Both the position numbers and the translations under genes were made by a program. A DNA stretch of 64,000 bases from Peribacillus asahii. GTDB lineage: Bacteria; Bacillota; Bacilli; Bacillales; DSM-1321. Below, piece after piece: positions 24,824 through 34,305 of this stretch. Within the stretch, counting starts at the first letter, position 1; each line of letters starts with the position of its first letter. The stretch is from positions 392,501-456,500 of the forward strand of contig NZ_CP026095.1 of NCBI RefSeq assembly GCF_004006295.1, read 5' to 3'. The notes beneath the pieces were generated by a model that was given only the letters and a program-made list of their open reading frames with translations, did not search any database and was not told the DNA's origin.

Positions 24824-26254
24824 ATGGAATTTGAAACGGTTATTGGTCTTGAAGTGCACGTAGAATTAAAAACAGATTCAAAAATTTTCTCAAGCAGTCC
24901 GAACCACTTCGGTGCCGCTCCAAATAGCAACACAACAGTTATTGACCTTGGATATCCTGGTGTGCTGCCTGTTGTGAACAAAAAAGCGGTTGATTATGCA
25001 ATGAAAGCGGCAATGGCGTTAAACTGTCAAATTGCGCCGATTACAAAATTCGATCGTAAAAACTACTTTTATCCGGATAATCCGAAAGCGTATCAAATCT
25101 CTCAATTCGACCAACCGATTGGTGAACATGGCTGGATTGATATTGAAGTAAATGGAAAAACAAAACGAATTGGTATTACGCGTATTCATATGGAAGAAGA
25201 TGCGGGTAAACTAACACATACAAACTATGGTGTTTCTCTTTGTGATTACAACCGTCAAGGAACACCGCTTGTTGAAATCGTTTCTGAACCGGATATTTCA
25301 TCTCCAGAAGAAGCATATGCATATTTGGAAAAATTAAAATCAATCATCCAATATACAGGTGTTTCGGATTGTAAAATGGAAGAAGGTTCTCTTCGCTGCG
25401 ATGCGAACATTTCATTACGTCCAGTTGGTCAAAAGGAATTCGGTACAAAAGCAGAATTGAAAAACTTGAACTCCTTTAACTTCGTTCGTAAAGGCTTAGA
25501 GTACGAAGAAATTCGTCAAGCAGAAGTATTGAGCGAAGGCGGCGTTATTGAGCAAGAAACACGTCGTTTTGATGAAGCGACAGGAAAAACGCTTCTTATG
25601 CGTGTTAAAGAAGGTTCTGATGACTATCGTTATTTCCCAGAGCCAGATATGTTAACGATTCATATCGATGAAGAATGGAAAGCACGCATTGCGGCAGAAA
25701 TTCCAGAGCTTCCAGATGCACGTCAAAAACGTTATGTGGAAGAGCTAGGGTTACCAGCTTACGATGCTGCCGTTTTAACGGTGACGAAAGAAACAGCGGA
25801 CTTCTTTGAAGCTTCGGTATTAGCAGGTGCAGAAGCAAAACAGGCTTCGAACTGGATTATGGGTGAACTTTCTGCTTACTTAAAGACGGAAAACAAAGAG
25901 TTACATGATACAGCATTAACAGCTGAGGCATTAGCTGGAATGATTAAGCTTATTGAAAACGGGACGATTTCTTCTAAAATCGCCAAAACGGTTTTCAAAG
26001 AGCTTGTTGAAAATGGCGGAGATGCTGAAACAATCGTTAAAGAAAAAGGTCTTGTTCAAATTTCGGATGAAGGTGCTCTTCTTAAAGCGATTGAAGAAGC
26101 GATTGCTAATAGTCCTCAATCGGTTGAAGACTTTAAAGCTGGTAAGAAAAAAGCAGTGGGCTTCCTTGTTGGTCAAGTGATGAAAGCAACACAAGGACAA
26201 GCGAATCCACAGCTTGTAAATAAATTATTAGTACAAGAGTTAAACAAACTATAA
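24824..26254 (+). CDS. gatB: amidotransferase subunit B
   Basis: GatB phosphorylates and amidates the misacylated tRNA. The 476-residue protein begins with [15 protein letters not shown], contains [16 protein letters not shown] and DYRYFPEPD, and ends in the YqeY-like tRNA-binding tail ([18 protein letters not shown]). It follows an AAGGGGTG site 13 bases after gatA and is closed by a terminator. Confidence 0.97.
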   Translation: MEFETVIGLEVHVELKTDSKIFSSSPNHFGAAPNSNTTVIDLGYPGVLPVVNKKAVDYAMKAAMALNCQIAPITKFDRKNYFYPDNPKAYQISQFDQPIGEHGWIDIEVNGKTKRIGITRIHMEEDAGKLTHTNYGVSLCDYNRQGTPLVEIVSEPDISSPEEAYAYLEKLKSIIQYTGVSDCKMEEGSLRCDANISLRPVGQKEFGTKAELKNLNSFNFVRKGLEYEEIRQAEVLSEGGVIEQETRRFDEATGKTLLMRVKEGSDDYRYFPEPDMLTIHIDEEWKARIAAEIPELPDARQKRYVEELGLPAYDAAVLTVTKETADFFEASVLAGAEAKQASNWIMGELSAYLKTENKELHDTALTAEALAGMIKLIENGTISSKIAKTVFKELVENGGDAETIVKEKGLVQISDEGALLKAIEEAIANSPQSVEDFKAGKKKAVGFLVGQVMKATQGQANPQLVNKLLVQELNKL

Positions 26255-26257
26255 TGC

Positions 26258-26294
26258 AAAAACCGTATCACTTTTTACAAGTGGTGCGGTTTTT
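26258..26294 (+). terminator. terminator after gatB
   Basis: AAAAACCG pairs with CGGTTTTT; the stem extends to 14 bp through two G-U pairs and closes over a T-rich loop. The terminal Ts complete an intrinsic terminator for gatCAB. Confidence 0.85.
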
Positions 26295-26416
26295 TATAGG
26301 TGAGAAAATCTGATTGATTACGCATTTAAAATGTGTAGTACTTTCTATTTAAGTAATTGCACTATTAATAGTATGATATGGAGGACGATTAGCAAAATAA
26401 AGGATGGAGGTACATA

Positions 26417-27100
26417 ATGGCGAATAAGAAAAATAAAAAGAATCAATCTTCAACATTTACTTTTTGGATTATTGGCTTAGTTGCAGTTATTATTATCGGC
26501 TTTATATTTTTAGCACAAGGAAAAGATCAAGAGTCCACTTTTGAAATGGATTATCAAGGACAGCCTTATTTAGGGGAAGAGTCCGCTCCTGTTCAAATTG
26601 TTGAGTTTGGTGACTATAAATGCCCAGCTTGTAAGGCTTTTGAAAAGGGATTTTTTCCTCTAATGAAAGAAGCATTGATTGATAGCGGAAAGGCTCAATT
26701 TTATTTTATGAATTACTCGTTTATTAACGTTGATTCAGAACGTTCGGCTAAATTTGCTGAGGCGGTTTATCAGGAGTTAGGGAACGAGACGTTCTGGAAA
26801 TTCCATGAGCTATTATTTACTAAACAGCCTGATGACCTTAAATATGAAAAAGTGGACGTTTATACTGATAAATTTTTAGAAGATACATTGAAAGAAATTG
26901 TGAGCAAAAGTGATGCTGCTAAAGTAGTGAAGACTTTCAAGGCGAAATCGGCTGAAGAAGCATGGCAGGTGGATATGGACGCTGCAAGTGAATTAGGAGT
27001 AACAGGAACTCCGGCGATATTTGTAGATGGTAAAAAGTTTGAAGGAAATACGCTTGAGGACTTAGAAAAGATGGTAGATGAAGCCGCAAAGGAGAAGTAA
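26417..27100 (+). CDS. bdbD: DsbA-type thiol-disulfide oxidoreductase (BdbD-like)
   Basis: This is a membrane-anchored extracytoplasmic oxidoreductase that introduces disulfides into exported proteins. After a basic start it has a single transmembrane helix (FWIIGLVAVIIIGFIFLA, residues 16-33). The thioredoxin-like domain follows with an active-site CPAC motif near residue 72 and the cis-proline loop GVTGTPAIFVDG near 196. At 227 residues its length is normal. Its redox partner BdbC starts 3 bases after the stop. No competence genes are nearby, so the client proteins are not evident. Confidence 0.9.
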   Translation: MANKKNKKNQSSTFTFWIIGLVAVIIIGFIFLAQGKDQESTFEMDYQGQPYLGEESAPVQIVEFGDYKCPACKAFEKGFFPLMKEALIDSGKAQFYFMNYSFINVDSERSAKFAEAVYQELGNETFWKFHELLFTKQPDDLKYEKVDVYTDKFLEDTLKEIVSKSDAAKVVKTFKAKSAEEAWQVDMDAASELGVTGTPAIFVDGKKFEGNTLEDLEKMVDEAAKEK

Positions 27101-27103
27101 GCA

Positions 27104-27514
27104 ATGAATAAATCACTGCTGTTTTCTTGGATTATCGCCATTATTGCGACAACGGGAAGTTTGTACTTTAGTGAAGTTCTTCATTATGTACCGTGCACGC
27201 TTTGTTGGTATCAAAGAATTTTGATGTATCCGTTAGTGATTTTGTTAGGCAGGGCTTTCTACGATCAAGATCAGAAGGTGTATCGCTATATTCTTCCTCT
27301 AGCGATTTTAGGTCTACTCGTGTCAGGCTATCACTATAGTCTGCAAAAAGTGCCGTCTCTACAACAATTTGAAATATGTACAAGCGGTGTTCCATGTTCG
27401 GGGGAATATATTAATTGGTTAGGGTTTATTACGATTCCTTTTCTAGCTTTTGTCGCTTTCTTGATGATTACGGTTTGTATGATTGTACTTGCTCGAAAAT
27501 CCCGTCATGAGTAG
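27104..27514 (+). CDS. bdbC: DsbB-family disulfide oxidoreductase BdbC
   Basis: This four-helix membrane protein re-oxidises BdbD and passes electrons to quinone. Helix 1 (SLLFSWIIAIIATTGSLYFS) is followed by the first active cysteine pair in PCTLCWYQR (about residues 30-38). A second extracytoplasmic loop carries the other pair in ICTSGVPC. It has 136 residues. The gene is immediately downstream of bdbD, so the two form one operon. Confidence 0.9.
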   Translation: MNKSLLFSWIIAIIATTGSLYFSEVLHYVPCTLCWYQRILMYPLVILLGRAFYDQDQKVYRYILPLAILGLLVSGYHYSLQKVPSLQQFEICTSGVPCSGEYINWLGFITIPFLAFVAFLMITVCMIVLARKSRHE

Positions 27515-27523
27515 GGCGGAACG

Positions 27524-27547
27524 ATTTAATCAAACGTTTGATTAAAT
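27524..27547. other. 24-bp perfect palindrome downstream of bdbC
   Basis: A 24-base sequence centred on CAAACGTTTG reads identically on both strands. It lies 9 bases after the bdbC stop and ahead of the bidirectional terminator. There is no adjacent promoter, so it may be an RNA hairpin or an orphan binding site. Confidence 0.5.
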
Positions 27548-27587
27548 GGTTGGGAAGTAGAAATGAAGTAGTGTTTGAAGACGTTAT

Positions 27588-27632
27588 ACATGAAAAAAAC
27601 AGGGAGGTAACGACTTCCTGTTTTTTTCATGT
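27588..27632. terminator. bidirectional terminator between bdbC and the MerR gene
   Basis: A 16-bp perfect stem with arms starting ACATGAAAAAAACAGG and ending in its complement carries A-runs on one side and T-runs on the other. It can therefore stop transcription from both converging genes. Confidence 0.85.
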
Positions 27633-27644
27633 AATTCAGTGAAA

Positions 27645-28571
27645 TTAACTTAAATCGTTATCATTCATAATTTCTTCAATGGAGTTTGTAAGATGAATTG
27701 CACGTAGCGTGATGTCATCTGCGGCTGTATACTCGATTGAGCCGTTGCCTCCAAGATAAAAATCAATCTTTCTATTTTCTGCAGCGAATCGATCAAGAGT
27801 TTGCAGCAGAGAAGGATTTTGTTTGAAAGGAAGCGTCGTTGTAGCAGAGAGCAGAACTTTAGCAGGCTTTAGTTTGCTCACTAATGATTCAATTGAGCCG
27901 GGAGCGGGTGAGGCCCCTATTAATATCGTTTTCCAACCTCTTACCATAAATTGAAGCAATAGAATATGCAAAGGTACTTCGTGCTGTTCATATGGGAGAC
28001 ATGCACCTATAATTAAAGGAGCGTCATCTTTACATTGGTAGCTTCGACGAATTTGTACTAAGAAGTCTCGTACAGCAAGACTTGAGATGGCCTCTTGATA
28101 TTCACTCCATTCTCCTTTCTCCCATTTCCTCCCGACTTCTTTTAAAAAAGGGATAACGATGGATGTTAAAAACATATCCAATCCAACGCGATGGTAGGCT
28201 TGTTGTAATATAAGATTTAGTTCTAATTCATTACAATGGTTCCCTTTTTCGAGCAGTTGAAAGACATAGTTGTTCAACCCTTTATGATGTTGGATAGTTT
28301 CCTGTTTAAGAAAGATATCATCTTTCGACCCACTTTTCTCTTTTGCCAGGGCAACAGCTTGTTTAATAGGACATCCTTGCTCTGATAGTGCTTTAACTTC
28401 TAAAATGATGTTTACATCTTGTTTGCTATATATTCTATATCCATTTTCTAATCTCTTCGGTTGAACAAGTTCATATCTCTCTTCCCATTTGCGGATCACT
28501 TGCTTAGATAGTCCTGTAAGATCCGCGACTTGTTGTATATAGTACATCCCGCTGATATCAGGTTCACTCAT
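27645..28571 (-). CDS. MerR-family regulator with cobalamin-binding-like domain
   Basis: The protein has 308 residues when started at the second ATG (28571), which is 9 bases from AAAGG on the minus strand; the first ATG at 28580 abuts that site. The N-terminus is a MerR winged helix (YYIQQVADLTGLSKQVIRKWEERY). The middle and C-terminal parts resemble the helical plus Rossmann cobalamin-binding module of LitR/CarH photoreceptor-type regulators: PYEQHEVPLHIL, GWKTILIGASP and the terminal GGNGSIEY. The usual glycine after the histidine (DxHxxG) is replaced by proline, so vitamin B12 binding is uncertain. It is divergent from an ABC exporter, its likely target. Confidence 0.8.
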   Translation of the reverse strand: MSEPDISGMYYIQQVADLTGLSKQVIRKWEERYELVQPKRLENGYRIYSKQDVNIILEVKALSEQGCPIKQAVALAKEKSGSKDDIFLKQETIQHHKGLNNYVFQLLEKGNHCNELELNLILQQAYHRVGLDMFLTSIVIPFLKEVGRKWEKGEWSEYQEAISSLAVRDFLVQIRRSYQCKDDAPLIIGACLPYEQHEVPLHILLLQFMVRGWKTILIGASPAPGSIESLVSKLKPAKVLLSATTTLPFKQNPSLLQTLDRFAAENRKIDFYLGGNGSIEYTAADDITLRAIHLTNSIEEIMNDNDLS

Positions 28572-28880
28572 GTTTCTCATCCTTTCAACAAGTTACTCGA
28601 ATCCTAAGATCTTATTATCTAATTTAAGGTATAACGAATATTTCCTCAATGTACAATGTTAATGATATAACATTATACAATACTTTGACATTGGAATTAA
28701 ATGTGGATGTGAGGTTTTTTATTAGGGAAAGAGGTAATATGAACTTTTAAGTTAATGGGTTTTAGATACATCCCTTTCTAAAATTCATAAAAAAATTAAC
28801 ACTTTGTATAAGGTTTGTGAATAAACTATATACAAACATTTTACAACGTTGTATTATTTTTGTTAAAAGGATGTGAAGGA
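28572..28880. promoter_or_regulatory. divergent regulatory region with two palindromes
   Basis: This AT-rich gap between the MerR-type gene and the exporter holds two operator-like repeats. One is a 28-base inverted repeat at 28651-28678 with arms GTACAATGTTA and TAACATTATAC (one mismatch); the other is a perfect 12-base palindrome TACAACGTTGTA at 28842-28853, 28 bases before the permease start. TTGACA occurs at 28684-28689. Both palindromes share TACAA/TTGTA ends, which suggests one regulator, probably the neighbouring MerR-type protein. This is inference. Confidence 0.5.
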
Positions 28881-29948
28881 ATGTTTTTAGCCTGGAATGA
28901 AATCAAGAAGAATAAATTGAGATTTGCTTTAATTATGAGTGTGTTAATGCTTATTTCTTACTTGGTTTTCTTTTTATCTGGTTTGGCAACGGGGCTTGCT
29001 AACCTGAATAGAGAATCAGTAGACAAATGGGACACAACGGGTATTGTTCTAACGGAAGAATCTGATAAAAGTTTGCTTCAATCATCGTTGACTCTCGATG
29101 ATGCAGAGAGTGTCGAAGCTGAAGAAATGGCAGTAATCAGTCAGATTAATGCGATTGCTAGCAACGGTGATACAAAGAAAAATATAGCGATTTTTGGTAT
29201 CCGTGAAGATGAATTTATTATGCCTAATGTGACGGAAGGTAAAGCTTTTTCAAAAAGTAATGAAGTGATTGCTAGTGATGCATTAAAAGAAGAAGGTTTT
29301 CAAATAGGAGATGAATTAGATTTATCTTCCACGGAGGAAACGGTTACAATTGTTGGTTTTACAGATGAAGGACGATTTAATGCAGCTCCTGTTCTCTATG
29401 GTGAATTATCGACCTTTCATAAAGTAAAATATGGCGAAGCGGCAGAGATGAATAAAGATCAAATAAATGGGATTGTTGTACGCACAGATGATGTATCTAC
29501 TCTCACGAAAGATGATGAATTAGAGGCAATTGAAATTGAGACGTTTATCGAAAATTTGCCGGGTTATACGGAACAAAATTTAACGTTAAACTTTATGATT
29601 TACTTTTTATGTATTATTTCCGCCGTTATTGTCGCTATTTTCTTGTACGTGTTAACGGTTCAAAAGATTAGTATGTTTGGTGTCATGAAAGCACAAGGGA
29701 TTTCTAATGGCTATTTATCTCGATCAGTTGTGGCTCAAACTTTCATTTTAGCAGCTATTGGTGTATGTGTAGGTTTTCTATTAACTCTTATTTCCGGTGC
29801 CTTTTTGCCAAGTGCAGTGCCAGTGTCTTTTGATATAGTAACCATGATTGTATATGGCATACTATTAATTGTTGTTGCTGTATTAGGCGCTTTATTTTCC
29901 GTACGTACCATTGTAAAAATTGATCCTTTAAAAGCGATAGGAGGGTAA
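28881..29948 (+). CDS. HrtB-like ABC transporter permease (FtsX/MacB type)
   Basis: The protein has 355 residues from ATG 28881. The topology is one N-terminal helix after WNEIKKNKLRFALIMSVL, a roughly 200-residue extracytoplasmic domain and three C-terminal helices, as in FtsX/MacB permeases. The start FLAWNEIKKNKLRF and the LFFLSGLATGLANL-like segment resemble HrtB, the permease of the staphylococcal heme exporter. Heme as substrate is only a guess from this similarity; bacitracin-type or other amphipathic compounds are alternatives. Its ATPase follows after 3 bases. Confidence 0.8.
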   Translation: MFLAWNEIKKNKLRFALIMSVLMLISYLVFFLSGLATGLANLNRESVDKWDTTGIVLTEESDKSLLQSSLTLDDAESVEAEEMAVISQINAIASNGDTKKNIAIFGIREDEFIMPNVTEGKAFSKSNEVIASDALKEEGFQIGDELDLSSTEETVTIVGFTDEGRFNAAPVLYGELSTFHKVKYGEAAEMNKDQINGIVVRTDDVSTLTKDDELEAIEIETFIENLPGYTEQNLTLNFMIYFLCIISAVIVAIFLYVLTVQKISMFGVMKAQGISNGYLSRSVVAQTFILAAIGVCVGFLLTLISGAFLPSAVPVSFDIVTMIVYGILLIVVAVLGALFSVRTIVKIDPLKAIGG

Positions 29949-29951
29949 GGA

Positions 29952-30638
29952 ATGACGGCTTTAGAATTGAGTCATGTAACGAAGTCTTTCGGTACAGGGC
30001 ATACAAAAGTTAATGCACTGAAGGAAACAAACTTTCAGGCTGATAGGGGAGAGCTTATCGCGATTATCGGTCCATCCGGTTCAGGCAAAAGTACCTTTTT
30101 AACGATTGTGGGTGGATTACTCACTCCTTCTACAGGTGATGTTATTATTAATAACCAAAAGCTTACGTCATTAAATGAGAAGAAGCGCTCAAAGATTCGA
30201 CTACAAGAGATTGGCTTTATTTTGCAAGCTTCTAATTTAATTCCCTTTTTGACGGTAGATAAACAGATGAAGTTGCTGGATAAAGTAAAAAAGGGAAACA
30301 TGACAAAAACCGAATTAGAACAGCTTTATCATGACCTAGGAATTGAAGGTCTTCGTAATAAATACCCATCGGATTTATCTGGAGGCCAACGTCAGCGGGT
30401 GGCGATAGCGAAAGCGTTGTATAGTAACCCATCAATTATTTTGGCAGATGAACCAACAGCATCGCTTGACTCAGATCGTGCGTACGAAGTGATGGAACTT
30501 TTAAAGAATGAAACAAAGAATAAGAATACAACAACCATTGTTGTCACTCATGATACGCGCTTAATTGGTTATTTTGATAAAGTGTATAAGATGACAGATG
30601 GTGTTCTGACATTAGAGGAAAAAGAGTCTGCTAGTTGA
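29952..30638 (+). CDS. HrtA-like ABC transporter ATP-binding protein
   Basis: This 228-residue LolD/MacB-type ATPase is the partner of the upstream permease. Walker A is GPSGSGKS near residue 38, the ABC signature is LSGGQRQRV near 141 and Walker B is IILADEPTASLD. An unusual GFILQASNLIPFLTV replaces the common FQ at the Q-loop region but keeps the glutamine. The start ATG follows GGAGGGTAAGG. A terminator-like hairpin lies about 35 bases after the stop. Confidence 0.9.
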   Translation: MTALELSHVTKSFGTGHTKVNALKETNFQADRGELIAIIGPSGSGKSTFLTIVGGLLTPSTGDVIINNQKLTSLNEKKRSKIRLQEIGFILQASNLIPFLTVDKQMKLLDKVKKGNMTKTELEQLYHDLGIEGLRNKYPSDLSGGQRQRVAIAKALYSNPSIILADEPTASLDSDRAYEVMELLKNETKNKNTTTIVVTHDTRLIGYFDKVYKMTDGVLTLEEKESAS

Positions 30639-30673
30639 ATCCAGCAGAATAGTAGAATAGTTAATTGATGTAT

Positions 30674-30722
30674 AAAAGGGGATGTCCTATGAGTTAAACG
30701 CTTATGAACATCCTCTTTTTGT
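30674..30722 (+). terminator. terminator after the HrtBA-like exporter
   Basis: AAAGGGGATGT pairs with ACATCCTCTTT through one G-U pair over a 22-base loop and runs into Ts. The rest of the gap up to 30963 holds only a TATAAT (30865-30870), which is probably part of the dgkB promoter, and a short A/T-rich hairpin near 30886-30910. Confidence 0.65.
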
Positions 30723-30963
30723 TTAGTTAAAATAAGAAACTCAAAGATATCTTGCTTTTTATGGTAGATATTTGGGATAATCATGTCTACTCTGTTATTA
30801 AAACTAGAGTTTTAGAATAAATTGCTATATAATTTCTTCTTGAAGTTGATTACTAGAGAATCGGTATAATGGTCCTTGTTTTTTCGAAAAAAAGCTACGT
30901 TGCTTTTTTCAAAAAGGAACGTTAACATGTAATTTGTGGAATCTATTTGAAGGATGATGGGAA

Positions 30964-31878
30964 ATGAAAAGAGCAAGATTAATCTATAACCCGACATCAG
31001 GACGGGAAGCGATGAAGAAAGGTTTACCTGAAGTGCTAGCGAGACTTGAGGCAGCTGGATATGAAGCTTCCTGTCATATGACGACAGGCGAAGGTGACGC
31101 AACACGAGCGGCTGAAATTGCGATTGAGCGGGGTTATGATGTGGTAATTGCAGCAGGTGGTGACGGAACGATTTATGAGGTTGTCAATGGATTAGCTCGA
31201 GCGGAGAAACGTCCGAAGCTTGGTATTATTCCGACTGGCACAACGAATGACTTTGCACGGGCCTTGCATTTACCGAAGTCGATTGAAGGTGCAGCTGATA
31301 TCATTGCAGATGGACATACGATGCCGATTGATATTGGTAAAATGAATGATAAATACTTCATTAATATTGCTGGTGGAGGTCGTCTAACTGAGCTAACATA
31401 TGAAGTACCAAGCAAGCTCAAAACGATGCTTGGACAACTTGCTTATTATATAAAAGGAATTGAAATGCTGCCTTCATTTAAAGCGAGTGAAGTAACGATT
31501 GAATATGACGGAAAGCTTTTTGAAGGCGAAATTATGCTATTTTTGGTAGCGAATACAAACTCAGTTGGCGGTTTTGAAAAGTTAGCACCTGATGCTTCTT
31601 TGAATGATGGCATGTTTACACTGCTCATTCTAAAAAAAGCTAATCTTGCTGATTTTGTGCGAATAGTGACGCTGGCGATACGCGGTGAGCATGTTCATGA
31701 TAAAAATGTAATTTATGTTAAGGCTAATCGAATTAAAGTAACAACAAAAGAAAAAATGATGTTGAATCTAGACGGTGAATTTGGCGGAGTGACTCCGGCA
31801 GAATTTGTTAATCAATATCGCCATTTTGAAGTGTTTATTCCTCGTAATACGTTAGCAGATGATCCAGAGAATCAATAA
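30964..31878 (+). CDS. dgkB: diacylglycerol kinase DgkB (YerQ)
   Basis: DgkB phosphorylates diacylglycerol released from lipoteichoic acid synthesis and returns it to phospholipid synthesis. The 304-residue soluble lipid kinase shows the start RARLIYNPTSGRE, the nucleotide loop AAGGDGTIYEVVNGL near residue 62 and GIIPTGTTNDFARAL near 93. The NLDGEFGG segment near 273 is typical of DgkB. Position near rlmCD matches yerQ-yefA in B. subtilis. Confidence 0.95.
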   Translation: MKRARLIYNPTSGREAMKKGLPEVLARLEAAGYEASCHMTTGEGDATRAAEIAIERGYDVVIAAGGDGTIYEVVNGLARAEKRPKLGIIPTGTTNDFARALHLPKSIEGAADIIADGHTMPIDIGKMNDKYFINIAGGGRLTELTYEVPSKLKTMLGQLAYYIKGIEMLPSFKASEVTIEYDGKLFEGEIMLFLVANTNSVGGFEKLAPDASLNDGMFTLLILKKANLADFVRIVTLAIRGEHVHDKNVIYVKANRIKVTTKEKMMLNLDGEFGGVTPAEFVNQYRHFEVFIPRNTLADDPENQ

Positions 31879-31890
31879 AGGGGATGTGCT

Positions 31891-32454
31891 ATGTTAATTA
31901 GACAAGCTGTTCAAGCGGATGCTAAAAAGGCTGTCAGGTTATTTCGTGATGCGATTAAAGATATTGCGGAAGCATTAACAGGCGAAAAAGAGGAAGAAAG
32001 AGTTTTGGCTGTACTAGCTGATTTCTTTACACAAAAAGGAAATAGACTTAGTTATGAGAATTGTACCGTATGTGAAATAGATGGTTCAGTTGCTGGGGTA
32101 CTGTTAGGCTATGATGGCGGAGATGCAGAGAAATTGGATGAACCATTAGCTGCTCGTTTACGAGTGTTGAAAAACAACCCAACCTTTAAGCTGGAGAAGG
32201 AAGCAAAAGAAGGGGATTTCTATATTGACACACTATGTGTGGATTCTGCTTTCCGTGGAAAGGGAATCGGAACGAAACTCCTTCAGGTTGCGGAACAATA
32301 TGCCAAAGCAAAAGGGTACAAGCGTATTTCTTTAGCTGTTGAAGAAGATAATAAAAAAGCACAACAGCTCTATACCAAAATAGGCTATAAGATTGCTGAT
32401 CGGATTACGATTCATCATCATCAATATCAATATCGGGTAAAAATATTGCAATAA
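31891..32454 (+). CDS. GNAT-family N-acetyltransferase
   Basis: This 187-residue acetyltransferase has the GNAT acetyl-CoA pyrophosphate loop in DTLCVDSAFRGKGIGTKLLQVAEQ split over about residues 111-134 (R/Q-x-x-G-x-G is RGKGIG). The C-terminal AQQLYTKIGYK matches the family's final strand. The substrate is unknown. It starts 12 bases after dgkB with an AAGGGGATG site, so the pair is probably co-transcribed, and it ends in a terminator. Confidence 0.85.
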   Translation: MLIRQAVQADAKKAVRLFRDAIKDIAEALTGEKEEERVLAVLADFFTQKGNRLSYENCTVCEIDGSVAGVLLGYDGGDAEKLDEPLAARLRVLKNNPTFKLEKEAKEGDFYIDTLCVDSAFRGKGIGTKLLQVAEQYAKAKGYKRISLAVEEDNKKAQQLYTKIGYKIADRITIHHHQYQYRVKILQ

Positions 32455-32483
32455 AAAATACGGTTTGAAACCGTATTTTTTAT
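32454..32483 (+). terminator. terminator after the GNAT gene
   Basis: AAAAATACGGTTT and AAACCGTATTTTT form a near-perfect stem with a minimal loop, ending in a T-run. It is symmetric enough to work on both strands. Confidence 0.8.
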
Positions 32484-32536
32484 TGGTTTTATTTATAGTA
32501 ATCGATAGATAAATGATAGATAGTAGAATGGACTAG

Positions 32537-32764
32537 TTACAATTGCTGTTCATTTTGTCCATTCATTGCTGCCCAATCTGAATAAGTGCCGCTACCGTTG
32601 CAGCCGGGACAGTCATGAATATCAGAAAAATGATACTCCGTCGGCACAAAGGAGCTGTAACCGCGTCCGTAACAATCTGGGCAAAACCCTTTCTCCTCCA
32701 TTTTAGCGCGATGTTTTTCAATTCGATTTGCGTTCCATGCTGAAATTCCACTAAACAATCCCAT
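32537..32764 (-). CDS. small protein with DnaJ-like zinc-binding repeats
   Basis: The protein has 75 residues when started at ATG 32764, which is 8 bases after AGAGG on the minus strand. After a short hydrophobic/basic N-terminus it has two copies of the CxxCxGxG zinc-binding repeat known from DnaJ: CPDCYGRG and CPGCNGSG, separated by about 23 residues. It has no J domain. I do not recognise a specific family; it could be a stand-alone zinc ribbon or chaperone-like adaptor. Confidence 0.65.
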   Translation of the reverse strand: MGLFSGISAWNANRIEKHRAKMEEKGFCPDCYGRGYSSFVPTEYHFSDIHDCPGCNGSGTYSDWAAMNGQNEQQL

Positions 32765-32930
32765 TATACTCACCTCTTTTTACCTTATTTTTCTTAAGAA
32801 ACGATTTTTTTATGCATCATGTACGAGAGTTTTTCTTTCTATATTATTTTTATGAAAAAAGGAACTGTTTGGTGAATAGTGCTAGATGTGATAAAATACT
32901 GCTAGTTAAAAGGAAAAGAGAAGGTAAATC

Positions 32931-34301
32931 ATGAAGAAAACTATTCCGGTAAAGAAAAATGAGTACATAGAAGCAACATTCGAAGATTTAACCCATGATG
33001 GAGCGGGGGTAGCTAAAGTTGAAGGCTATCCGATTTTTGTTGCTAACGCTTTGCCAGGGGAGCGAGCGGTAATTAAAGTAACGAAAACAAATAATGGCTA
33101 CGCGTTTGGTCGCCTAACTGAACTTCTTGAGAAAAGTCCAGAGCGCGTCGATCTATCAATGGAAGATCAGAATCGATACGGTGGATGTCAAATTCAGCAT
33201 TTAAGCTATAAAGGGCAACTTACATTCAAAGAGAAGCAAGTACGTGAAGTAATGACTAGAATCGGTAAGTTAGAAGATGTGACGATTCACCCGATTATCG
33301 GGATGGAAGAACCTACCCACTATCGTAACAAAGCTCAAGTGCCTGTCGGTGAAAAGGATGGAAAGCTGATCGCCGGTTTCTTTAAGCCGCGCAGTCACGA
33401 TATTGTGGAAACGAAAGAAAGTATTATTCAGCATCAGGTGATTAATGAGGCCGTACAAGCAGTGAAGGAAATCTTTAGCGATCTCCATATTCCTGCCTAT
33501 AATGAAAAAACACATAAAGGTGTACTTCGACATATTATGGCTCGCTATGGAAAACAAACAGGTGAATTAATGGTTGTTCTTGTTACAAGAACAGATAGTA
33601 TCCCATTTGTAGAAACAGTAGTGAAAGAAATAATTGCACGTCTGCCGCATGTGAAGTCTATTGTTCATAATGTGAATTCGAAGAAAACGAATGTTATTTT
33701 AGGAGAAAAAATGAATATTCTATGGGGAAGTGAAGTGATTTATGACTTTATTGGCGATGTAAAGTTTGCAATCTCCGCTAAATCATTTTATCAAGTGAAC
33801 CCAGACCAAACGAAGGTACTTTATGAAAAAGCATTAGAATACGCAGGGCTGACAGGTGAAGAGACGGTCATTGATGCATATTGCGGAATCGGCACGATTT
33901 CACTGTTTTTAGCTCAAAAAGCGAAAAAAGTGTTCGGTGTTGAAATTGTTCCAGAAGCAATTGAAGATGCACGCCGTAATGCGCAATTGAATGAAATCAC
34001 AAACGCGGAATTTGCTGTCGGTGCAGCGGAAACGGTGATTACCGATTGGTATAAAGAAGGAAATACGGCCGATGTGTTAGTCGTCGATCCACCGCGTAAA
34101 GGCTGTGACGAATCTTTATTAAACACGATTATAGACATGAAACCGAAGAAAGTCGTTTATGTTTCATGTAATCCAGGAACGCTGGCAAGAGACTTACGAA
34201 TCCTTGAAGATGGTGGTTATAAAACAACGGATTTACAACCAGTAGATATGTTCCCGATGACGACGCATGTGGAGGCAGTTGCGAAGATTGAATTGAGATA
34301 G
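32931..34301 (+). CDS. rlmCD: 23S rRNA (uracil-5-)-methyltransferase RlmCD-like (YefA)
   Basis: The 456-residue protein is a TRAM-plus-SAM methyltransferase that in B. subtilis methylates U747 and U1939 of 23S rRNA. The TRAM domain fills residues 1-65. The SAM-binding motif is [14 protein letters not shown], and the catalytic region DPPRKGCDE plus YVSCNPGT carries the nucleophile cysteine. Oddly, of the four iron-sulfur cysteines usual in this family only Cys86 remains: the others correspond to Met77, Tyr83 and Ser164. The ATG follows GAGAAGG. A 14-bp hairpin follows the stop. Confidence 0.92.
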   Translation: MKKTIPVKKNEYIEATFEDLTHDGAGVAKVEGYPIFVANALPGERAVIKVTKTNNGYAFGRLTELLEKSPERVDLSMEDQNRYGGCQIQHLSYKGQLTFKEKQVREVMTRIGKLEDVTIHPIIGMEEPTHYRNKAQVPVGEKDGKLIAGFFKPRSHDIVETKESIIQHQVINEAVQAVKEIFSDLHIPAYNEKTHKGVLRHIMARYGKQTGELMVVLVTRTDSIPFVETVVKEIIARLPHVKSIVHNVNSKKTNVILGEKMNILWGSEVIYDFIGDVKFAISAKSFYQVNPDQTKVLYEKALEYAGLTGEETVIDAYCGIGTISLFLAQKAKKVFGVEIVPEAIEDARRNAQLNEITNAEFAVGAAETVITDWYKEGNTADVLVVDPPRKGCDESLLNTIIDMKPKKVVYVSCNPGTLARDLRILEDGGYKTTDLQPVDMFPMTTHVEAVAKIELR

Positions 34302-34305
34302 ACTG

